Positions 26,102 to 35,390 of a DNA stretch of 64,000 nt are shown piece by piece (positions within the stretch are counted from its first letter, which is position 1; each line of letters begins with the position of its first letter). The notes below the pieces were generated by a model. That model did no database searches and was not told the DNA's origin. It worked only from the letters and a program-made list of their open reading frames with translations. A program made the translations under genes and the position numbers. Location: contig NZ_LT732526.1 in NCBI RefSeq assembly GCF_900155545.1, positions 3,380,837 to 3,444,836 of the forward strand, given 5' to 3'. The DNA comes from Clostridium sp. Marseille-P2415 (GTDB lineage Bacteria; Bacillota; Clostridia; Lachnospirales; Lachnospiraceae).

Positions 26102-27292
26102 TTACACCATGGCAAGTGTTTCCCTTGCAATGGCCAGTTCTTCATTGGTAGGAATAACAAGAACAGCAACCCTTGAATCAGGGGTTGATATAAGGACCTC
26201 CTGCCCGCACTTTGCATTGGCCTCATCATCGATCCCGATGCCTAAAAAGGAAACATGATCGCAGACTTTTTTTCTTGTCACCTTGTCATTCTCGCCAACA
26301 CCGGCAGTAAAGACGATCGCATCCACACCGCCCATGGCTGCTGTGTAAGCGCCTATATACTTAGCGACGCGGTACGTAAATGAATCCAGAGCCGTTGCTG
26401 CCATCTTATTGCCGTTGCCGGCTGCATTCTCCAGATCACGAAAGTCACTGGACACACCGGACATGCCTAGTACACCGGATTTTTTATTCAGCACATCAAG
26501 CATTTCATCGATATTCATGTTTTCCTTGTGCATTAAAAACTGCATAACGCCGGGGTCCACATCTCCGCTCCTGGTACCCATGATCAGCCCTTCCAGCGGA
26601 GTAAGGCCCATACTTGTATCAACAGACTTCCCATTCAGGACAGCGGAGATACTGGAGCCGTTGCCCAGATGGCATACGATGGTCTTTAAGGAATCATATG
26701 GCTTTCCTAAAAATTCCGCAGCCCTTTTTGACACATAGCTGTGGCTGGTTCCATGGAAGCCATATCTTCTCACTTTATATTTCTCATAGTATTCATATGG
26801 AAGCCCGTACAGATAGGATTTATCCGGCATGGTCTGGTGAAATGCCGTATCAAACACAGCTACCATTGGAGTACCGGGCATAAGTTCCCGGCATGCGCGA
26901 ATGCCGATCAGATTGGCCGGATTGTGAAGAGGTGCCAGGTCGCTGCAATCCTCAATGGCCTTGATGGCTTCCTCTGTGATCAGGGTAGATGCGGTAAATG
27001 TCTCGCCGCCGTGAGCCACCCTGTGCCCTACCGCACCAACTTCATCAAGGCTCTTGATAACACCGGTATTCTCATTGGTCAGGGCATCCAGAACCTTCCG
27101 GATCGCCTGTGTATGCGTAGGCATCGGGAAAAATGCCACCTCTTTCTCACCGCTGCCCGGCTGGTAGGTGATCTTGCTTCCGTCAATACCGATTCTTTCA
27201 CAGATACCCTTTGCAAGAACTTCTTCCGAATCAGAATGAATCAACTGGTACTTTAACGAAGAACTTCCACAGTTAATTACTAATATATACAT
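26102..27292 (-). CDS. ackA: Acetate/propionate kinase
   Basis: A 396-residue acetokinase-family enzyme that makes ATP from acetyl- or propionyl-phosphate. Motifs present are [11 protein letters not shown] at the N-terminus, [30 protein letters not shown] and CHLGNGSSI. With PduL it would complete the oxidative branch of the BMC pathway outside the shell. ATG 27292 is eight bases after AGGAGG; the in-frame TTG at 27295 is less likely. It may also serve general fermentation. Confidence 0.96.
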   Translation of the reverse strand: MYILVINCGSSSLKYQLIHSDSEEVLAKGICERIGIDGSKITYQPGSGEKEVAFFPMPTHTQAIRKVLDALTNENTGVIKSLDEVGAVGHRVAHGGETFTASTLITEEAIKAIEDCSDLAPLHNPANLIGIRACRELMPGTPMVAVFDTAFHQTMPDKSYLYGLPYEYYEKYKVRRYGFHGTSHSYVSKRAAEFLGKPYDSLKTIVCHLGNGSSISAVLNGKSVDTSMGLTPLEGLIMGTRSGDVDPGVMQFLMHKENMNIDEMLDVLNKKSGVLGMSGVSSDFRDLENAAGNGNKMAATALDSFTYRVAKYIGAYTAAMGGVDAIVFTAGVGENDKVTRKKVCDHVSFLGIGIDDEANAKCGQEVLISTPDSRVAVLVIPTNEELAIARETLAMV

Positions 27293-27547
27293 CAATACAT
27301 CCTCCTACAAGCTTGTTTATTCTGTCTGTGCCTTTCAGATAATATATTATATCATCGGCGGGGCTTAAATAACGCGTATGATACAGACAGGAAATCTGTA
27401 AAATACATACCAGTTTACGTAATCAACCCGTTGAAAGTCTGGAAAAATGTTATGGATAACCTGTGGAATTCTCTTTGTGTTGTCTGCTTAAAGTTATAGT
27501 TTCACTGGAATGGGATATTGATAATTTTAATAATTAAAGATAAACCA

Positions 27548-27576
27548 TTGAAACGTTATTCAAGATATGATATATT
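27548..27576 (+). promoter_or_regulatory. Promoter of orphan antitoxin RNA, left copy
   Basis: TTGAAA (27548-27553) and TATATT (27571-27576) with a 17-base spacer. Placement relative to the RNA matches the antitoxin promoter at 7637-7665. Confidence 0.7.
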
Positions 27577-27585
27577 AGAATTACA

Positions 27586-27682
27586 AAAGAGCAACCGCCA
27601 CACAAGGTGGAAGCTTCCAGTTAAAGCAAAATGTCTTAATGGACACCGCCTATCCTGTTGCTGCAGGGTAGGCTATTTTTTT
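27586..27682 (+). ncRNA. Orphan antitoxin-type RNA, left copy
   Basis: The sequence aligns along its length with the antisense RNA at 7535-7630: a GAGC-ACCGCC start, the ACAAGGTGG loop, GGACACCGCCTATCCTGTTG, and a terminator hairpin (27649-27672) followed by seven Ts. It keeps its own promoter and terminator although the toxin it should pair with is truncated. Confidence 0.65.
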
Positions 27683-27719
27683 CCTATGTAAGTTAGCAGT
27701 GCAATCAGGAACGTACCGC
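27682..27719 (-). pseudogene. Truncated holin-like toxin, left copy
   Basis: Read on the minus strand, this encodes GTFLIALLTYIGKK and a stop, matching the C-terminal part of the 7438-7530 toxin (GTFLIALLTYVDRHNKR). The start codon, leader and first ten or so residues are absent, and the sequence runs directly into the inverted right copy. Confidence 0.6.
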
Positions 27720-27750
27720 ATTGCTAACCTGCATAGATAGGCACAATAAG
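27714..27750 (+). pseudogene. Truncated holin-like toxin, right copy
   Basis: The plus strand encodes ALLTCIDRHNKR, matching the toxin tail, but the stop codon is changed so the frame runs on, and the 5' half is missing. The two toxin remnants are joined head to head. Confidence 0.55.
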
Positions 27751-27754
27751 CGAA

Positions 27755-27850
27755 AACAAAAATATACCTACCCTGTCAGCCAACAGGATAGGCGGTGTCT
27801 GTAAAAACTTTTAATAATCACTGAGAGCTTCCACCTTGTGAACGCCCGCT
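27755..27850 (-). ncRNA. Antitoxin-type RNA, right copy
   Basis: It matches the 7535-7630 antisense RNA with the same ACAAGGTGG loop and a terminator hairpin (CCTATCCTG with CAGGGTAGG, 27767-27792) followed by TATATTTTTG. A consensus -35 is not evident upstream because the FAH-family gene ends at 27861; a TAATAT about ten bases upstream may serve as -10. Activity is less likely than for the left copy. Confidence 0.5.
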
Positions 27851-27860
27851 CTTTTTTATA

Positions 27861-28760
27861 TTACACAACCTTATTCTTAATGGTCCCGATCCCCTCGATC
27901 CGGCATTCCACCTCATCTCCGGCGGCCAGGAACTTCGGCGGCTCAAAGCCCATTCCTACCCCTTTTGGAGTCCCGGTGGAAATAATGGTTCCTGCCCGGA
28001 GCGTCATACCCGTTGACAGCTCGCTGACGATATGGTCAATGTTAAATATCATCAAACGGGTATTGCTGTCCTGTCTCAGTTCTCCATTCACCCTGGACTG
28101 GATGGAGAGCTCCGGCGGATAGGAAACGGCATTGGCGGTAAGGATGCAGGGCCCCATAGGCGTAAATCCATCAAGGCTCTTTCCAAAATACCACTGCTTA
28201 TGCGCATTCTGTACATTCCGTGCACTGACATCATTGATGATGGTATAACCGAAAATATAATCCTTTACATGTTCCGGTGCCACATCTTTGGCGTCCTTTC
28301 CGATGACAACCGCCAGCTCCGCCTCATAATCCAGACTGTCCACCATATCACTGTGGCTTAGTATCTCTCCGTACGGATCCACTGCCTGGTTCACTCTTTT
28401 GGAGAAATAGACCGCATTGGGACGCTTTCCGTCAAATTCCTCTTTTTTAAAACGGGCGGACTCGGCGGCATGTTCCATGTAATTAAGCCCCAGACAGATA
28501 ATATCCTGTTCCGGTACCGGGACCGGTGCCAGAAGCTTTACCTCCGACATCATAGCAGCTCCCACAACGTTGCTGTTATAAGGATCCAGACCGGAAGCAT
28601 GTTCCAGTAAATCAAGCTCTGAATGGCTTAAGCCCTTTACAACCTCCAGCATCTCCTTATATTCCATACCAAATGCCCTGAGAGGAAAGACCCATGTCTC
28701 GTCTCTGCTCACTACCCCAATATCTTTTCTCCGGTCAACCTCGTATGTTACTAATTTCAT
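27861..28760 (-). CDS. Fumarylacetoacetate hydrolase-family protein
   Basis: A 299-residue FAH-fold enzyme. The family cleaves, hydrates or isomerises small oxo-acids using a divalent metal. The acidic metal ligands lie in LDYEAELAVVIGKD, and further landmarks are LGLNYMEHA, NDVSARNVQ and GTIISTGTPKGVG. The first 80 residues form the usual N-terminal cap. It lies 12 bases after glpP and so is probably cotranscribed with it. The substrate is unknown. Confidence 0.9.
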   Translation of the reverse strand: MKLVTYEVDRRKDIGVVSRDETWVFPLRAFGMEYKEMLEVVKGLSHSELDLLEHASGLDPYNSNVVGAAMMSEVKLLAPVPVPEQDIICLGLNYMEHAAESARFKKEEFDGKRPNAVYFSKRVNQAVDPYGEILSHSDMVDSLDYEAELAVVIGKDAKDVAPEHVKDYIFGYTIINDVSARNVQNAHKQWYFGKSLDGFTPMGPCILTANAVSYPPELSIQSRVNGELRQDSNTRLMIFNIDHIVSELSTGMTLRAGTIISTGTPKGVGMGFEPPKFLAAGDEVECRIEGIGTIKNKVV

Positions 28761-28772
28761 AGCATCCTCCTT

Positions 28773-29333
28773 TTACATGAACCATAACTCTTCCTTCGTG
28801 GTAGAGATTGCATCCGCACCTGCGGAAAAGGCTGCCATGATATCCTTTTTGTCTGATATCAGTCCGCCTGCAATAATGGGAATATCCGTATAAGCCCGAA
28901 TCTCCTTCAATACCTTGGGCATGACCCCCGGCATGATCTCAACCAGATCCGGATGAAACGTGTCAATCTGTTTTTTTGTCGTACTCATGGCAAGGGAATC
29001 AATAATAAAGGTCCTCTGCACCCCAAATAACCCCAATTCAACCGCTCTTTTCACAAGAAGAGGCTTTGTGCTGATAATCCCATCCGCATAAGTGTTCTGT
29101 TTCATAAAGTCCACAACGATTTCCCTGGAGCTCAAGCCCTGAGCCAGATCCGCATGAACGATGGCATATTTCCCATGTTCCTTTATCTGACGTACAATAC
29201 TGCCGATATTACAGATATTGCCATACAGGATAAATACTACCTGGCATTCTGATTCAAAGCATCGCTTCAATCCATTCTCATCCTTAACCGCTGCAATCAC
29301 CGGTGATGCCTCCAGTAGTTCAATCGCCTTCAT
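28773..29333 (-). CDS. glpP: Glycerol-3-phosphate responsive antiterminator
   Basis: A 186-residue GlpP-family protein with a TIM-barrel-like fold. In Bacillus, GlpP bound to glycerol-3-phosphate acts on leader mRNAs to prevent early termination of glp genes. Motifs are HADLAQGLSSREIVVDF, DGIISTKPLL, DLVEIMPGVMPKV and PIIAGGLISDKKD. The window contains leader terminators in front of the GlpA- and GlpK-type genes, which are its likely targets. Confidence 0.93.
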   Translation of the reverse strand: MKAIELLEASPVIAAVKDENGLKRCFESECQVVFILYGNICNIGSIVRQIKEHGKYAIVHADLAQGLSSREIVVDFMKQNTYADGIISTKPLLVKRAVELGLFGVQRTFIIDSLAMSTTKKQIDTFHPDLVEIMPGVMPKVLKEIRAYTDIPIIAGGLISDKKDIMAAFSAGADAISTTKEELWFM

Positions 29334-29428
29334 TAATATTCCTCCGCCCCCACAAAATATGGATCTCGTTCTACTTTATCAAGCCTTTTACCCACCGTCA
29401 AGGCAATTTTTTCCCTTTCTTCATTTTC

Positions 29429-30253
29429 TTATGAAAGTAAAGCGTTTTTGCCTTCAATCCAACGCATGCAGTCTTCCGGGAAGTTGGTGATGACTCCTTC
29501 GCAGCCCCATTCATAAATCCGTTCCAAAGCAGGCATGTCATTGACCGTCCATACATTCACTTTGATCCCGTATTCCCTGCAATTTGCCACATGCTCTTTT
29601 GTAAGCCCTTCTACGCCCGGATGATAGCATTCGAAATGATACCGGTCACAGTAATATCCGGCATTTCCAAGCCCTCTGTGGTCAAGCAGCGCGCCGCACT
29701 CCATTTCAGGCGCCAGTTCCTTTAGACGGATCAGGGATACATGATTAAAGGAAGAAAAAATAACCTTTTTCTCAAGCCCGTATTTACGGACCAGCTCCAG
29801 GGTCTTTTCTTCCAGGCCTTCATAATAATATACACCTGTCTTGATTTCCACGTTTGTAATAAGTTCCTGATCCCTGGCCCAGATGCAGTATTCCTCAAAA
29901 GCAGGAATCGGCTGAAAACCATATTTGTATACTAATGAATCAAGCGGATATGCTTGCATATCCAGTTGATTCACAAACTCAAGGTTGAAAGATGTTTTTC
30001 TTTCAACCTTATCACCGCAGATTGCTCCTGCGTGATAAGTCTTCAGCTCCTCATAGGTAAAATCCTTTACAAATCCGGTTCCATCCGTGGTGCGGTCAAT
30101 CCTTTCATCGTGGATCACCACCACGGTTCCATCCTTTGTAAGCTGTACATCAAGTTCGATCCCGTCACAGCCTGTCTCAGCTGCTTTCTTAAAAGCAAGC
30201 ATGGTATTTTCCGGATACTTTCCGCTGTAACCTCTGTGAGCAAAAACTTTCAT
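29429..30253 (-). CDS. Glycerophosphodiester phosphodiesterase
   Basis: A 274-residue enzyme of the GDPD family, releasing glycerol-3-phosphate and an alcohol from deacylated phospholipids. Catalytic features are [13 protein letters not shown] (His and the metal-binding Glu follow), [12 protein letters not shown] and [14 protein letters not shown]. No signal peptide is seen, so it is cytoplasmic. ATG 30253 follows AAGAGGG; the in-frame codon at 30307 has none. It lies between glpP and the glpA-type operon and supplies the same metabolite. Confidence 0.94.
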   Translation of the reverse strand: MKVFAHRGYSGKYPENTMLAFKKAAETGCDGIELDVQLTKDGTVVVIHDERIDRTTDGTGFVKDFTYEELKTYHAGAICGDKVERKTSFNLEFVNQLDMQAYPLDSLVYKYGFQPIPAFEEYCIWARDQELITNVEIKTGVYYYEGLEEKTLELVRKYGLEKKVIFSSFNHVSLIRLKELAPEMECGALLDHRGLGNAGYYCDRYHFECYHPGVEGLTKEHVANCREYGIKVNVWTVNDMPALERIYEWGCEGVITNFPEDCMRWIEGKNALLS

Positions 30254-30350
30254 GGCTATCCCTCTTTTCTTTATAAATGGCTCCTGATCTTTTCTAAAGT
30301 ATAACATTTCCTTTTGAAATATTCCACACGTTCCCCTTCATTTTATGCCA

Positions 30351-30418
30351 AACAGCCTCGTGCAGCCGCAGCCCGCCCGGCAGTAATCCGGACGGCTTTC
30401 GGCAATTACGAGGCTGTT
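30351..30418 (-). terminator. Hairpin between DUF1667 gene and GDPD gene
   Basis: An 11-base perfect outer stem (30351-30361 with 30408-30418) encloses further pairing. On the minus strand a T-poor tail follows. It either ends the glpA-type operon or acts as a leader terminator for the phosphodiesterase gene. Its inner bases TGCCGAAAGCCGT resemble the glpK leader loop in sequence, but they do not form the same stem. Confidence 0.6.
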
Positions 30419-30432
30419 CTTCCATAACAATT

Positions 30433-30795
30433 CTATACTTTTTTTATATTCCTGGTTGCAACGACGGGTACACCGGTTCCTGCGCAGTCGGGGATAATGA
30501 CATCTCCAATGGATACCGGAGCAGAAACCCTTGCTTTCCGGATTTCCTCCATGCAGGCGAAAATCCTGTTCTTCGGTATATCCTGCTTGGTTTTTACCGA
30601 CACCATTTCCATGTCACCGCCGGTTACATGGACGGAAGAAGTTACCACCCTGGTAGGGTTTAAGACCTCTTTTTTCCCATATTCGGCACCACGGCCGCAG
30701 GAATTTCCGGTCACTTCGATCCGGTCTCCATTCAGGCGCACCGTTAACGGACAGCCCAGGGGACAGCAGATGCAGGTCAATTCTTTTACTTCCAT
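30433..30795 (-). CDS. DUF1667 family Cys-rich protein
   Basis: A 120-residue protein with CICCPLGCPL near the N-terminus and a further Cys in VTGNSCGRGAEYG; the pattern suggests an iron-sulfur or metal site. DUF1667 genes regularly follow the FAD oxidoreductases of anaerobic glycerol-3-phosphate metabolism, as here, and may be the small electron-transfer subunit. Start ATG 30795 overlaps the preceding stop region and follows GGAGG; 30819 is an upstream in-frame alternative lacking a site. Confidence 0.88.
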   Translation of the reverse strand: MEVKELTCICCPLGCPLTVRLNGDRIEVTGNSCGRGAEYGKKEVLNPTRVVTSSVHVTGGDMEMVSVKTKQDIPKNRIFACMEEIRKARVSAPVSIGDVIIPDCAGTGVPVVATRNIKKV

Positions 30796-30796
30796 G

Positions 30797-32062
30797 TTAT
30801 TCCACCTCCGTACAGACAACGATTCTTTTCAGATCCGGATATTCCTTAAAGCTGTCTTTCTTTAAGACCACCTGCTCCATCTCCCCGGGCGCCAGCACTT
30901 TTTTCTTTTTGCGGGATATCCGTACATTATCATAATAAACACTGATGTACCGGTCCCTGTATACGTCTGCCACACGGAAACGCACCGTCACCTTATCCTG
31001 CATGTTCTCCACATCAAGCGTCTGGGGAACCGTATAGCGGATTCCGTTTTCGGCCTTTAATTCCACGGTATGAGCTGTCTTTTTCTCTGTGTCCGCCTTC
31101 ACATAGGCGGCGGCATTGGCACCGGCCAGGGCAGCCTCCTCGGATACATAATCAACCAGATCGTGAACGTGAAGCACGTTGCCGCAGGCAAATATACCTT
31201 CTGTACTGGTTTCCAGCCGGTCGCCTACCACAGGTCCTGAGGTGATCTGGTCCATGACAACGCCTGCACCTTTTGACAGTTCATTTTCCGGGATCAGGCC
31301 CACGGAAAGAAGAAGGGTATCGCAGCTGTAATGTTCCTCTGTGCCTTTTATGGGCCTCCGGTTTTCGTCAACCTGAGCCAGCGTGATTCCGGTTATCCGC
31401 TCCTTTCCTTCAATGTCCACTACCGTGTGGCTGAGCTTTAACGGAATTCCGTAATCATCCAGGCATTGTACGATATTTCTCTTTAAACCGCCGGAATAAG
31501 GCATCAGCTCTGCAACCACCTTCACTTCGGAACCTTCCAGAGTCAATCGTCTGGCCATGATAAGTCCGATGTCGCCGGAACCTAAGATCACCACTTCTTT
31601 TCCTACGTGGAATCCTTCGATATTCATGAATCTCTGGGCAGTCCCTGCAGAATAGATTCCTGCCGGACGGAAGCCGGGTATGTTAAGGGCTCCCCGGGGA
31701 CGTTCCCTGCAGCCCATGGCCAGAATGATGGATCTGGCCTTTATAACTGTTAAGCCGTCCTCCCGGTTTATGACCGTCACTTCTTTGTTCTTACTGATAT
31801 CAAGGACCATGGTGTTTAATAGATACGGGATCTTCCTCTCTTCTGCCATCCCGATGTAACGGGCCGCGTATTCCGGCCCTGTTAACTCCTCTTTAAACGT
31901 ATGCAGGCCAAAACCATTGTGAATGCACTGATTTAAGATCCCGCCCAGGGAAGCCTCTCTTTCCAGAATCATTATGTCCGTTATGCCGGCTTCTCTGGCC
32001 GCCACTGCTGCAGCGAGACCTGCCGGTCCTCCGCCGATTATTACAATATCATGCTCTGTCAT
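30797..32062 (-). CDS. FAD-dependent oxidoreductase, GlpB-like partner
   Basis: About 421 residues with two dinucleotide-binding sites: IIGGGPAGLAAAVAAREAG at the N-terminus for FAD and VILGSGDIGLIMARRL in the middle for NAD(P). The motif EGIFACGNVLHVHDLVDYVS closes the FAD site. It is a thioredoxin-reductase-fold enzyme found between a GlpA-like dehydrogenase and a DUF1667 protein in many Firmicutes, presumably passing electrons from glycerol-3-phosphate oxidation. ATG 32062 is eight bases after GGAGG; GTG 32071 overlaps that site. Confidence 0.88.
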   Translation of the reverse strand: MTEHDIVIIGGGPAGLAAAVAAREAGITDIMILEREASLGGILNQCIHNGFGLHTFKEELTGPEYAARYIGMAEERKIPYLLNTMVLDISKNKEVTVINREDGLTVIKARSIILAMGCRERPRGALNIPGFRPAGIYSAGTAQRFMNIEGFHVGKEVVILGSGDIGLIMARRLTLEGSEVKVVAELMPYSGGLKRNIVQCLDDYGIPLKLSHTVVDIEGKERITGITLAQVDENRRPIKGTEEHYSCDTLLLSVGLIPENELSKGAGVVMDQITSGPVVGDRLETSTEGIFACGNVLHVHDLVDYVSEEAALAGANAAAYVKADTEKKTAHTVELKAENGIRYTVPQTLDVENMQDKVTVRFRVADVYRDRYISVYYDNVRISRKKKKVLAPGEMEQVVLKKDSFKEYPDLKRIVVCTEVE

Positions 32063-32075
32063 GTCGCCCACCTCC

Positions 32076-33512
32076 CTATTTATGACCGGCCAGCAGATTG
32101 GAACCGGCCCTGTTCTTACAGATATCTTCCATCTTCCTGTTCGTCTCCCTCGCCAGGATCTCCATGGTTCTTGGAGTACAGAAGCCTGCCTGGCACCGGC
32201 CCATGCCGGCGCGCACGCGGCGCTTGATTCCGTCTAAGGAAACTGCTCCCAGGGTACGGGTGATGGCATCTACGATTTCTCCTTCGCTGACTTCCTCACA
32301 GCGGCAGATTATGGTGCCGTACTGAGGATTCTTCTCAATGAGCTCTGCCCGCTCCCTAAGGTTCAGTTTCCGCGGATCTACAATTCCCTTACGGGTTCCG
32401 GTAAAATGATCCTTCCTTTTGGCATGGGCCTTTTTGGCAACCAGACCGGCAACATATACCCCAATGGCAGGCGCGCTTGTAAGTCCCGGAGATTCAATAC
32501 CGGCCGCATCAAAGAATCCCTCCGCATCCGAGACCTCTCCCACAATAAAGTCATCGCCATCCTCATGGGAACGAAGACCGGAAAAGGAAGTGATAACCTG
32601 GCGGAACGGGATGTTCTTTACTCCCCAGGCAGCCTTCTCCATGATGTCCGACAGTTCCCCTGCCGTTGTCCTGGTCTCCTCTTTGTCCTTCACGTCGGTT
32701 GCCGTGGGACCGGTTAATAAGTTACCGTGTACCGTAGGAGTTACCAGGACACCTTTTCCCATCTTGCCGGGAAGCTGGAAAATGGTATGGGCCACGTGGG
32801 CTCCCGCTTCTTTATCAAGCAGTAAATAATCCCCTTTTCTTGCTGTGATGTGCAGCTTCTTTTCGCTTACCATGTTATGGAATCCATCCGCATAAACACC
32901 CGCCGCATTGATCACATATGCCGCATGGATCATACGGTCTTCCAGCCTTAAATCATATCCGCTTTGAACCTTTAAAATCTCTTTTACTTCGGAATTAAAT
33001 AGGAAGTCCACGCCATTGTCACAGGCATTTTCCGCCAGCGCAATGGTCAGTCCGAACGGACATACAATACCGCCGGTCGGCGCATAAAGAGCCGCTATTG
33101 CCGCTTCGGTCACATTCGGTTCCATGGTCCTCACTTCATCTCCGGAGAGAATGGATAAGCCGGGGACGCCGTTTTTCACTCCTCTTTCATAGAGCGCCTT
33201 TAAAGCGGGAATATCTTCCTCTGAAAAACAAAGGATCAGAGATCCGTTTCGAATAAATGAAAAATCAAGTTCTTCCGCCAGTTCTTCCATCATACGGTTG
33301 CCTTCTACATTAAATTTCGCTTTTAAAGATCCAGGCACCGCGTCATGGCCCGCATGGACAATGGCGCTGTTGGACTTTGATGTACCGGAACAGACATCCT
33401 CCTCCCGCTCAATGACACAGATGTTAAGATCATAGCGCGACAGCTCCCTTGCAATTGCACAGCCGATTACGCCGCCGCCGATGACCGCTGCATCGTAATT
33501 CATTTCCATCAT
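32076..33512 (-). CDS. glpA: Anaerobic glycerol-3-phosphate dehydrogenase, GlpA-like with BFD-like C-terminus
   Basis: About 478 residues. The N-terminal FAD-binding motif is AAVIGGGVIGCAIARELS. The DAO-type oxidase core includes SAIVHAGHDAVPGS and VINAAGVYAD. The C-terminal 90 residues carry a Cys-rich domain of the BFD/2Fe-2S type (GTIICRCEEVSEGEIVDA and GRCQAGFCTPR). It oxidises glycerol-3-phosphate to dihydroxyacetone phosphate. ATG 33512 follows GGAGGAG by six bases; the frame is open to 33617, but that region is the untranslated leader with a terminator. Confidence 0.92.
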   Translation of the reverse strand: MMEMNYDAAVIGGGVIGCAIARELSRYDLNICVIEREEDVCSGTSKSNSAIVHAGHDAVPGSLKAKFNVEGNRMMEELAEELDFSFIRNGSLILCFSEEDIPALKALYERGVKNGVPGLSILSGDEVRTMEPNVTEAAIAALYAPTGGIVCPFGLTIALAENACDNGVDFLFNSEVKEILKVQSGYDLRLEDRMIHAAYVINAAGVYADGFHNMVSEKKLHITARKGDYLLLDKEAGAHVAHTIFQLPGKMGKGVLVTPTVHGNLLTGPTATDVKDKEETRTTAGELSDIMEKAAWGVKNIPFRQVITSFSGLRSHEDGDDFIVGEVSDAEGFFDAAGIESPGLTSAPAIGVYVAGLVAKKAHAKRKDHFTGTRKGIVDPRKLNLRERAELIEKNPQYGTIICRCEEVSEGEIVDAITRTLGAVSLDGIKRRVRAGMGRCQAGFCTPRTMEILARETNRKMEDICKNRAGSNLLAGHK

Positions 33513-33556
33513 ATTTTTCTCCTCCATATCCGTCATGGTTACCTTTAAAATAACAG

Positions 33557-33612
33557 AAAAAAGAGTAAGGGAAATATACGGATTCCTCCGCAATATTACC
33601 CTTACTCTTTTT
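33557..33612 (-). promoter_or_regulatory. Leader terminator of the glpA operon, putative GlpP target
   Basis: On the minus strand a stem with perfect arms (33557-33571 with 33599-33612, GAGTAAGGG pairing CCCTTACTC) is followed by six Ts, lying between the promoter and the glpA start. The apex holds TGCGGAGGAATCCGT, an inner stem-loop closely like the one in the glpK leader. This is the arrangement controlled by GlpP in Bacillus. Confidence 0.75.
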
Positions 33613-33640
33613 CTCAAAGGTTTTCTATTTAACTGATTTC

Positions 33641-33670
33641 ATGCTAGCACAGTTCCTGTGTGATTGTCAA
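33641..33670 (-). promoter_or_regulatory. Promoter of the glpA operon
   Basis: TTGACA (33665-33670) and TAGCAT (33641-33646) on the minus strand, spacer 18. Transcription would start near 33634, giving a leader of about 120 bases. Confidence 0.7.
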
Positions 33671-33687
33671 GATTTTTCTGCCGGTTT

Positions 33688-35190
33688 TTAAAGCCCGGCG
33701 TCTTCTGACCAGCAGAGGGCACATTTCACTGCCTTCTTCCAGCCTTGGATGAGCTTTTTCCGGCTGTCCTCCTCCATCTGGCTTTCAAATGCTCTGGACA
33801 CCTTCCAGTTTTTCTTTATCTCATCCTTATTCCTCCAATACCCCACTGCAAGTCCTGCCAGATATGCAGCGCCCAGAGCGGTCGTCTCTATGCATTCCGG
33901 CCTCACGATCCGGGCATTTAAGACATCGGACTGGAACTGCATGAGGAAGTTGTTGGCGCAGGCGCCTCCGTCCACCTTTAGCTGTTTTAAATGAATGCCG
34001 GAGTCCTGCCCCATGGCTTCGATCAGGTCATAGACCTGATAAGCCATGGACTCCACCGCAGCGCGGATAAACTGCTCCTTACTGGTTCCCCTTGTTACCC
34101 CGACAATGGTTCCCCTCGCATACTGGTCCCAATAAGGCGCGCCCAGCCCTGCAAAGGCCGGAACCATATAGACGCCGCCTGTATCTTCTGCCGCGGCACA
34201 GTATTCCTCCGTCTGAGGAGCGGACCGCACCATGCGCATTTCATCCCGGAGCCACTGCACGGCAGCGCCTGCCACAAATACGCTTCCTTCCAGGGCATAC
34301 TGTATGTTCTCCTGGTCGCCGGCCGCTATGGTGGTCAAAAGCCCATGCTCCGACTTCACCGCCTTATCTCCGGTGTTCATAAGGAGAAAGCAGCCGGTTC
34401 CATAGGTGTTCTTCACCTCTCCTGCTTCAAAGCAGCACTGGCCGAACAGTGCCGCCTGCTGGTCTCCTGCCGCCCCTGCAATGGGGATCTTCCCGCCCAT
34501 TACATCAGAAGATGTATAGCCGTAGATACAGCTTGACGGTTTCACATCAGGAAGCATGCATCTGGGTATTCGGAAATAGTTTAAAATGTCCTCATCCCAG
34601 CATTTTTTATGAATATCAAAGAGCATGGTTCTGGACGCATTGGTATAATCCGTCACGTGAATACAGCCTTTTGTCAGGTTCCAGATGAGCCATGTGTCCA
34701 CCGTTCCGAACAGTAAGTCCCCCCGTTCCGCCCGTTCTCTCGCGCCTTCCGCATGGTCTAAGATCCACTCGATCTTGCTTCCCGAAAAGTAAGCATCCGG
34801 GATGAGACCGGTCCTTTCGATGATCCGGTCCTCCAGTCCATCCTCCTTCAGCTTTTCAATCCGGTCTGCGGTCCTGCGGCACTGCCATACGATGGCATTA
34901 TAAACCGGCTCCCCGGTTTCCTTGTCCCAGATAATGGTGGTTTCCCTCTGGTTTGTAATTCCAATAGCAGCAATATCGCTGTAATGCGCCCCGATTTTCC
35001 CCATGGCCTCCATGGTCACGGAAAGCTGTGAGGACCAGATCTCCATGGGATCATGCTCCACCCAGCCCGGTTTTGGAAAAATCTGAGTAAACTCCTTCTG
35101 TGCTACACTGCAGATGGTCCCCTGTTCATCAAACAGGATGCACCTGGAACTCGTCGTGCCCTGATCTAAGGCAATGACATATCTTCCCAT
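33688..35190 (-). CDS. glpK: Glycerol kinase
   Basis: A 500-residue FGGY kinase phosphorylating glycerol to glycerol-3-phosphate. Motifs: [15 protein letters not shown] (ATP phosphate loop), [22 protein letters not shown] and [16 protein letters not shown]. The adenosine-binding motif is [16 protein letters not shown]. No glycerol facilitator gene lies beside it. It has its own promoter and a leader terminator, so it is controlled separately from the glpA operon by the same GlpP. Confidence 0.97.
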   Translation of the reverse strand: MGRYVIALDQGTTSSRCILFDEQGTICSVAQKEFTQIFPKPGWVEHDPMEIWSSQLSVTMEAMGKIGAHYSDIAAIGITNQRETTIIWDKETGEPVYNAIVWQCRRTADRIEKLKEDGLEDRIIERTGLIPDAYFSGSKIEWILDHAEGARERAERGDLLFGTVDTWLIWNLTKGCIHVTDYTNASRTMLFDIHKKCWDEDILNYFRIPRCMLPDVKPSSCIYGYTSSDVMGGKIPIAGAAGDQQAALFGQCCFEAGEVKNTYGTGCFLLMNTGDKAVKSEHGLLTTIAAGDQENIQYALEGSVFVAGAAVQWLRDEMRMVRSAPQTEEYCAAAEDTGGVYMVPAFAGLGAPYWDQYARGTIVGVTRGTSKEQFIRAAVESMAYQVYDLIEAMGQDSGIHLKQLKVDGGACANNFLMQFQSDVLNARIVRPECIETTALGAAYLAGLAVGYWRNKDEIKKNWKVSRAFESQMEEDSRKKLIQGWKKAVKCALCWSEDAGL

Positions 35191-35261
35191 AATTTCTTCC
35201 CCTTCCAGTAATCGCCCTTGATTCCCCGCTGCTTGTTAAATATTTCTCAAGGGATAAAGAA

Positions 35262-35306
35262 AGAGCCTCGTAAATGAACGGTTTCCCGCACTCATCACCT
35301 GGCTCT
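35262..35306 (-). promoter_or_regulatory. Leader terminator of glpK, putative GlpP target
   Basis: Outer arms AGAGCC and GGCTCT (35262-35267 with 35301-35306) are followed on the minus strand by TTCTTT. The apex holds TGCGGGAAACCGT, where CGG and CCG pair around GAAA, inside an ATGA/TCAT stem. This apex matches that of the glpA leader. Confidence 0.7.
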
Positions 35307-35340
35307 GTCATCTCTTAGGCTATCTATTTTTGTATACTTT

Positions 35341-35369
35341 ATAGTACCATGATGCATAAGGTATGTCAA
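35341..35369 (-). promoter_or_regulatory. Promoter of glpK
   Basis: TTGACA (35364-35369) and TACTAT (35341-35346) on the minus strand with a 17-base spacer, ahead of the leader terminator. Confidence 0.75.
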
Positions 35370-35390
35370 GATTTCGAAGGGATTATTTTC

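Noticed and set aside
27290-27547. Small gene in the gap upstream of ackA
   Set aside because: No frame with a ribosome site or a recognisable peptide was found; the stretch is AT-rich and appears to be promoter sequence.
30351-30418. Third GlpP leader element
   Set aside because: The sequence resembles the other apices, but the inner bases do not form the same CGG/CCG stem; kept only as a terminator.
33513-33617. Longer N-terminus of the GlpA-like protein
   Set aside because: This stretch is the leader with the terminator hairpin, and a ribosome site lies next to ATG 33512.
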